A DNA stretch of 63,820 nucleotides from Clostridiaceae bacterium AF10-41. GTDB lineage: Bacteria > Bacillota > Clostridia > Clostridiales > Clostridiaceae. The stretch covers positions 1-63,820 of the forward strand of contig JAQCTH010000012.1 in the NCBI GenBank assembly GCA_027686065.1, given 5' to 3'. The notes under the pieces are model-generated. The model saw only the letters and a list, made by a program, of their open reading frames with translations, had not been told where the DNA came from and made no database searches. A program made the position numbers and the translations under genes. Below are positions 62,215 through 63,820 of the stretch, one piece after another. Numbering within the stretch: position 1 is the stretch's first letter; every line of letters begins with the position of its first letter.

Positions 62215-63741
62215 ATGAAAAAAAATAACAATAAAGTTATGAGTTTTTTTTCAGCTCTTGGTAGAAGTTTAATGTTACCAATAGCTACTTTAGCAGCAGC
62301 AGGTCTATTATTGGGATTAACATCTGCACTTCTAAAGCCACAAGTTCAAGATTTGCTACCATTTTTAAAATTACAATCATTTAATTATATAATAACCGTT
62401 ATAAAAACGATTACTTCAACTGTATTTGGTATGATTCCGGTATTATTTTCAATATGTATAGCATTTGGACTAGCAAAAGAAGATAAAGAAATTGCTGCAT
62501 TTGCAGGATTTATAGGATATTATGTTTTTCTATTAAGTGCATCTTTAGTAATAGGATCAGGATTCTTTGATTTCAGTTCACTAAAAATGTCAACTATCTT
62601 AGGTATAGCAGATACAATAGAGATGGGTGCATTTGCAGGGATGATAACAGGTATATTAACCGCAGTTCTTCATAATAAGTTTTTTAATGTTGATTTTCCT
62701 GTTGCAATCGCTTTCTATGGAGGAAAAAGATTTGTTGCTATTGTAGTTATTGGAGCTATGACGCTTCTAGGACAAGTGATGCCATTTATTTGGGTTCCAG
62801 TTTCATCAGTAATTAACTGGTTAGGATCTTTAATAGCAAGTTTAGGATCAGTAGGAGTATTTATATTTGGTTTCTTAGAAAGAATATTAATTCCAACTGG
62901 ATTACATCATGTTTTAAATGGAGTATTCCGTACTACATCTGTTGGCGGAGTATATCAAGGAATTGAAGGGTGCTTAAATATTTTCTTAAAGTTCTTTGAT
63001 TCAGTTCCTATTTCAGAATTAAGACAATTTACAGCTTTCTTAGGCCAAGGTAAAATGCCATTTATGATGTTTGGTCTGCCAGCAGCAGCATATGCCATTT
63101 ACAAGACTTCACCAATAGAGAAAAAATCAAAAGTAAAAGCATTAATGATTGCAGGAGTAGCTGCATGTTTTGTATCTGGAATTACGGAGCCACTAGAATT
63201 TGCATTTATGTTTATTGCCCCACAATTATTTTTATTCCATGCTGTTATGGGGGGAGTTTCTTTTGGACTACTAAGTTTATTAGGTGTTGGAGTTGGAAAT
63301 ACAGGAGGAGGAGTTATAGACTTCTTGATTTATGGTGTTTTAGTTCCAGGTTCAAGATGGTATGTAATAGTATTAGTTGGTATAGTATTTGCAGCTATAT
63401 ACTACTTTGTTTTCAAATGGTATTTTTCAAGCAGAAATATTTCAATAGATGTTAGTGAAGATGAAGAAGAAGTTTCTAAGGAAGAAAATATTGGAGGAGT
63501 AACAAGTTTAGCAATAAAAATTATTGATGGATTAGGAGGATATGATAATATACTTGCTGTAAACAATTGTATATCAAGATTAAGAGTAGATGTTAAAGAT
63601 ATGTCTTTAATAGATGAAGCACTTTTAAAATCTACAGGTTCAATGGGAATAGTTAAACCATCAGACACTCATATTCAAGTGGTTTATGGACCAAAGATTG
63701 AAAAAATTGCTAAGCAAGTAAAAGACGCAATGAAAAGATAG
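62215..63741 (+). CDS. malB: alpha-glucoside PTS permease, EIICB
   Basis: 508 residues. An EIIC membrane domain (residues 1-400) of the glucose/maltose family: LGRSLMLPIATLAAAGLLLG, ILIPTGLHHVLNGVFRTTSV, LGQGKMPFMMFGLPAAAYAI and GVAACFVSGITEPLEFAFMF. An EIIB domain follows with phospho-Cys near residue 452 in NNCISRLRVDVKD. No EIIA is fused, so it must use an outside EIIA. It should import maltose or similar alpha-glucosides as 6'-phosphates for MalA. AAGGGG precedes the ATG. Confidence 0.93.
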   Translation: MKKNNNKVMSFFSALGRSLMLPIATLAAAGLLLGLTSALLKPQVQDLLPFLKLQSFNYIITVIKTITSTVFGMIPVLFSICIAFGLAKEDKEIAAFAGFIGYYVFLLSASLVIGSGFFDFSSLKMSTILGIADTIEMGAFAGMITGILTAVLHNKFFNVDFPVAIAFYGGKRFVAIVVIGAMTLLGQVMPFIWVPVSSVINWLGSLIASLGSVGVFIFGFLERILIPTGLHHVLNGVFRTTSVGGVYQGIEGCLNIFLKFFDSVPISELRQFTAFLGQGKMPFMMFGLPAAAYAIYKTSPIEKKSKVKALMIAGVAACFVSGITEPLEFAFMFIAPQLFLFHAVMGGVSFGLLSLLGVGVGNTGGGVIDFLIYGVLVPGSRWYVIVLVGIVFAAIYYFVFKWYFSSRNISIDVSEDEEEVSKEENIGGVTSLAIKIIDGLGGYDNILAVNNCISRLRVDVKDMSLIDEALLKSTGSMGIVKPSDTHIQVVYGPKIEKIAKQVKDAMKR

Positions 63742-63747
63742 ACCATA

Positions 63748-63781
63748 AAAAAGGGCAACTTTATATGTTGCTCTTTTTTTT
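63748..63781 (+). terminator. intrinsic terminator of the mal operon
   Basis: AAAAAAGGGCAAC, loop TTTATAT, GTTGCTCTTTTTTTT: a classic terminator. Confidence 0.88.
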
Positions 63782-63791
63782 GTATTTAGAA

Positions 63792-63814
63792 AACCCCGCG
63801 TTAGACGTGGGGTT
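63792..63814. repeat. GC-rich hairpin at the window edge
   Basis: AACCCCGCG-TTAGA-CGTGGGGTT, nine base pairs with one G-U, unusually GC-rich here. Such hairpins occur at ends of IS200/IS605-type elements, but no transposase is visible before the window ends. Confidence 0.4.
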
Positions 63815-63820
63815 CCGTAT

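Overview
The window is AT-rich DNA (strong AGA/ATA/TTA codon bias, many TTG and GTG starts, AAGGAGG ribosome binding sites, intrinsic terminators after most transcription units). Together with sporulation-type promoters, a T-box leader, DegV, EFR1, DUF4489 and PTS genes, this points to a Clostridium sensu stricto chromosome. I cannot name the species. No rRNA, tRNA or CRISPR array was seen.

Left end (1-5.2 kb): an IS3-family end lies inside an IS1182-family remnant. Next comes a redox/HxlR neighbourhood: HxlR regulator, EFR1 flavodoxin-ferredoxin, a frameshifted second HxlR gene, a DsbA-like gene that has lost its CxxC, a broken BFD-like [2Fe-2S] gene, an intact nitroreductase and a YwqG-like protein. 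From 5.3 to 10.4 kb is an antimicrobial-peptide response module: VanR/VanS-like two-component system, YxeA-like protein and BceAB-type ABC transporter, with two matching tandem 11-bp repeat operators.

10.6-20.3 kb: an FAD oxidoreductase, then a UbiD-UbiA-UbiX operon continuing without a break into a three-gene ABC importer, with a divergent LpdD-like gene. The arrangement suggests that an aromatic acid is imported, prenylated and decarboxylated. UbiD carries an internal duplication of its C-terminal part. A patatin-like lipase and a membrane protein follow. 20.4-29.6 kb: a BspA-LRR/InlB-repeat protein, a DUF4489 protein, a GH3-family adenylating enzyme, an F420-ligase-like protein with a divergent LysR regulator, DegV and an ArsB/SLC13 permease.

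29.7-34.5 kb: a broken rifampin ADP-ribosyltransferase gene, then a compact five-gene operon of unknown function ending in a Ycf46-type AAA ATPase. With the UbiDAX-ABC locus, this is the best candidate here for an undescribed system. 34.7-43.9 kb: a beta-glucoside operon (bglG, EIIBC, bglA) with two RAT/terminator switches, lying between two near-identical copies of the start of cdaR. The right-hand copy is intact and leads into a GntP permease and a glycerate kinase.

44-56 kb: a collagen-like protein, an HrtBA-HssRS-like heme-stress module with an HssR-like repeat, a Cys-type T-box leading the methionine-to-cysteine operon (methyltransferase, mccB, luxS, mccA), a second DUF4489 protein and a seven-repeat SBBP protein. 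Four surface or repeat proteins without signal peptides have AC-N16-CATANNNTA (sigma-K-type) promoters, so they are probably mother-cell-made spore surface proteins. 56-63.8 kb: Kup potassium transporter, viroplasmin-type RNase H, diaminopimelate dehydrogenase, and a maltose-type PTS operon (GH4 6-phospho-alpha-glucosidase plus EIICB) with a cre site.
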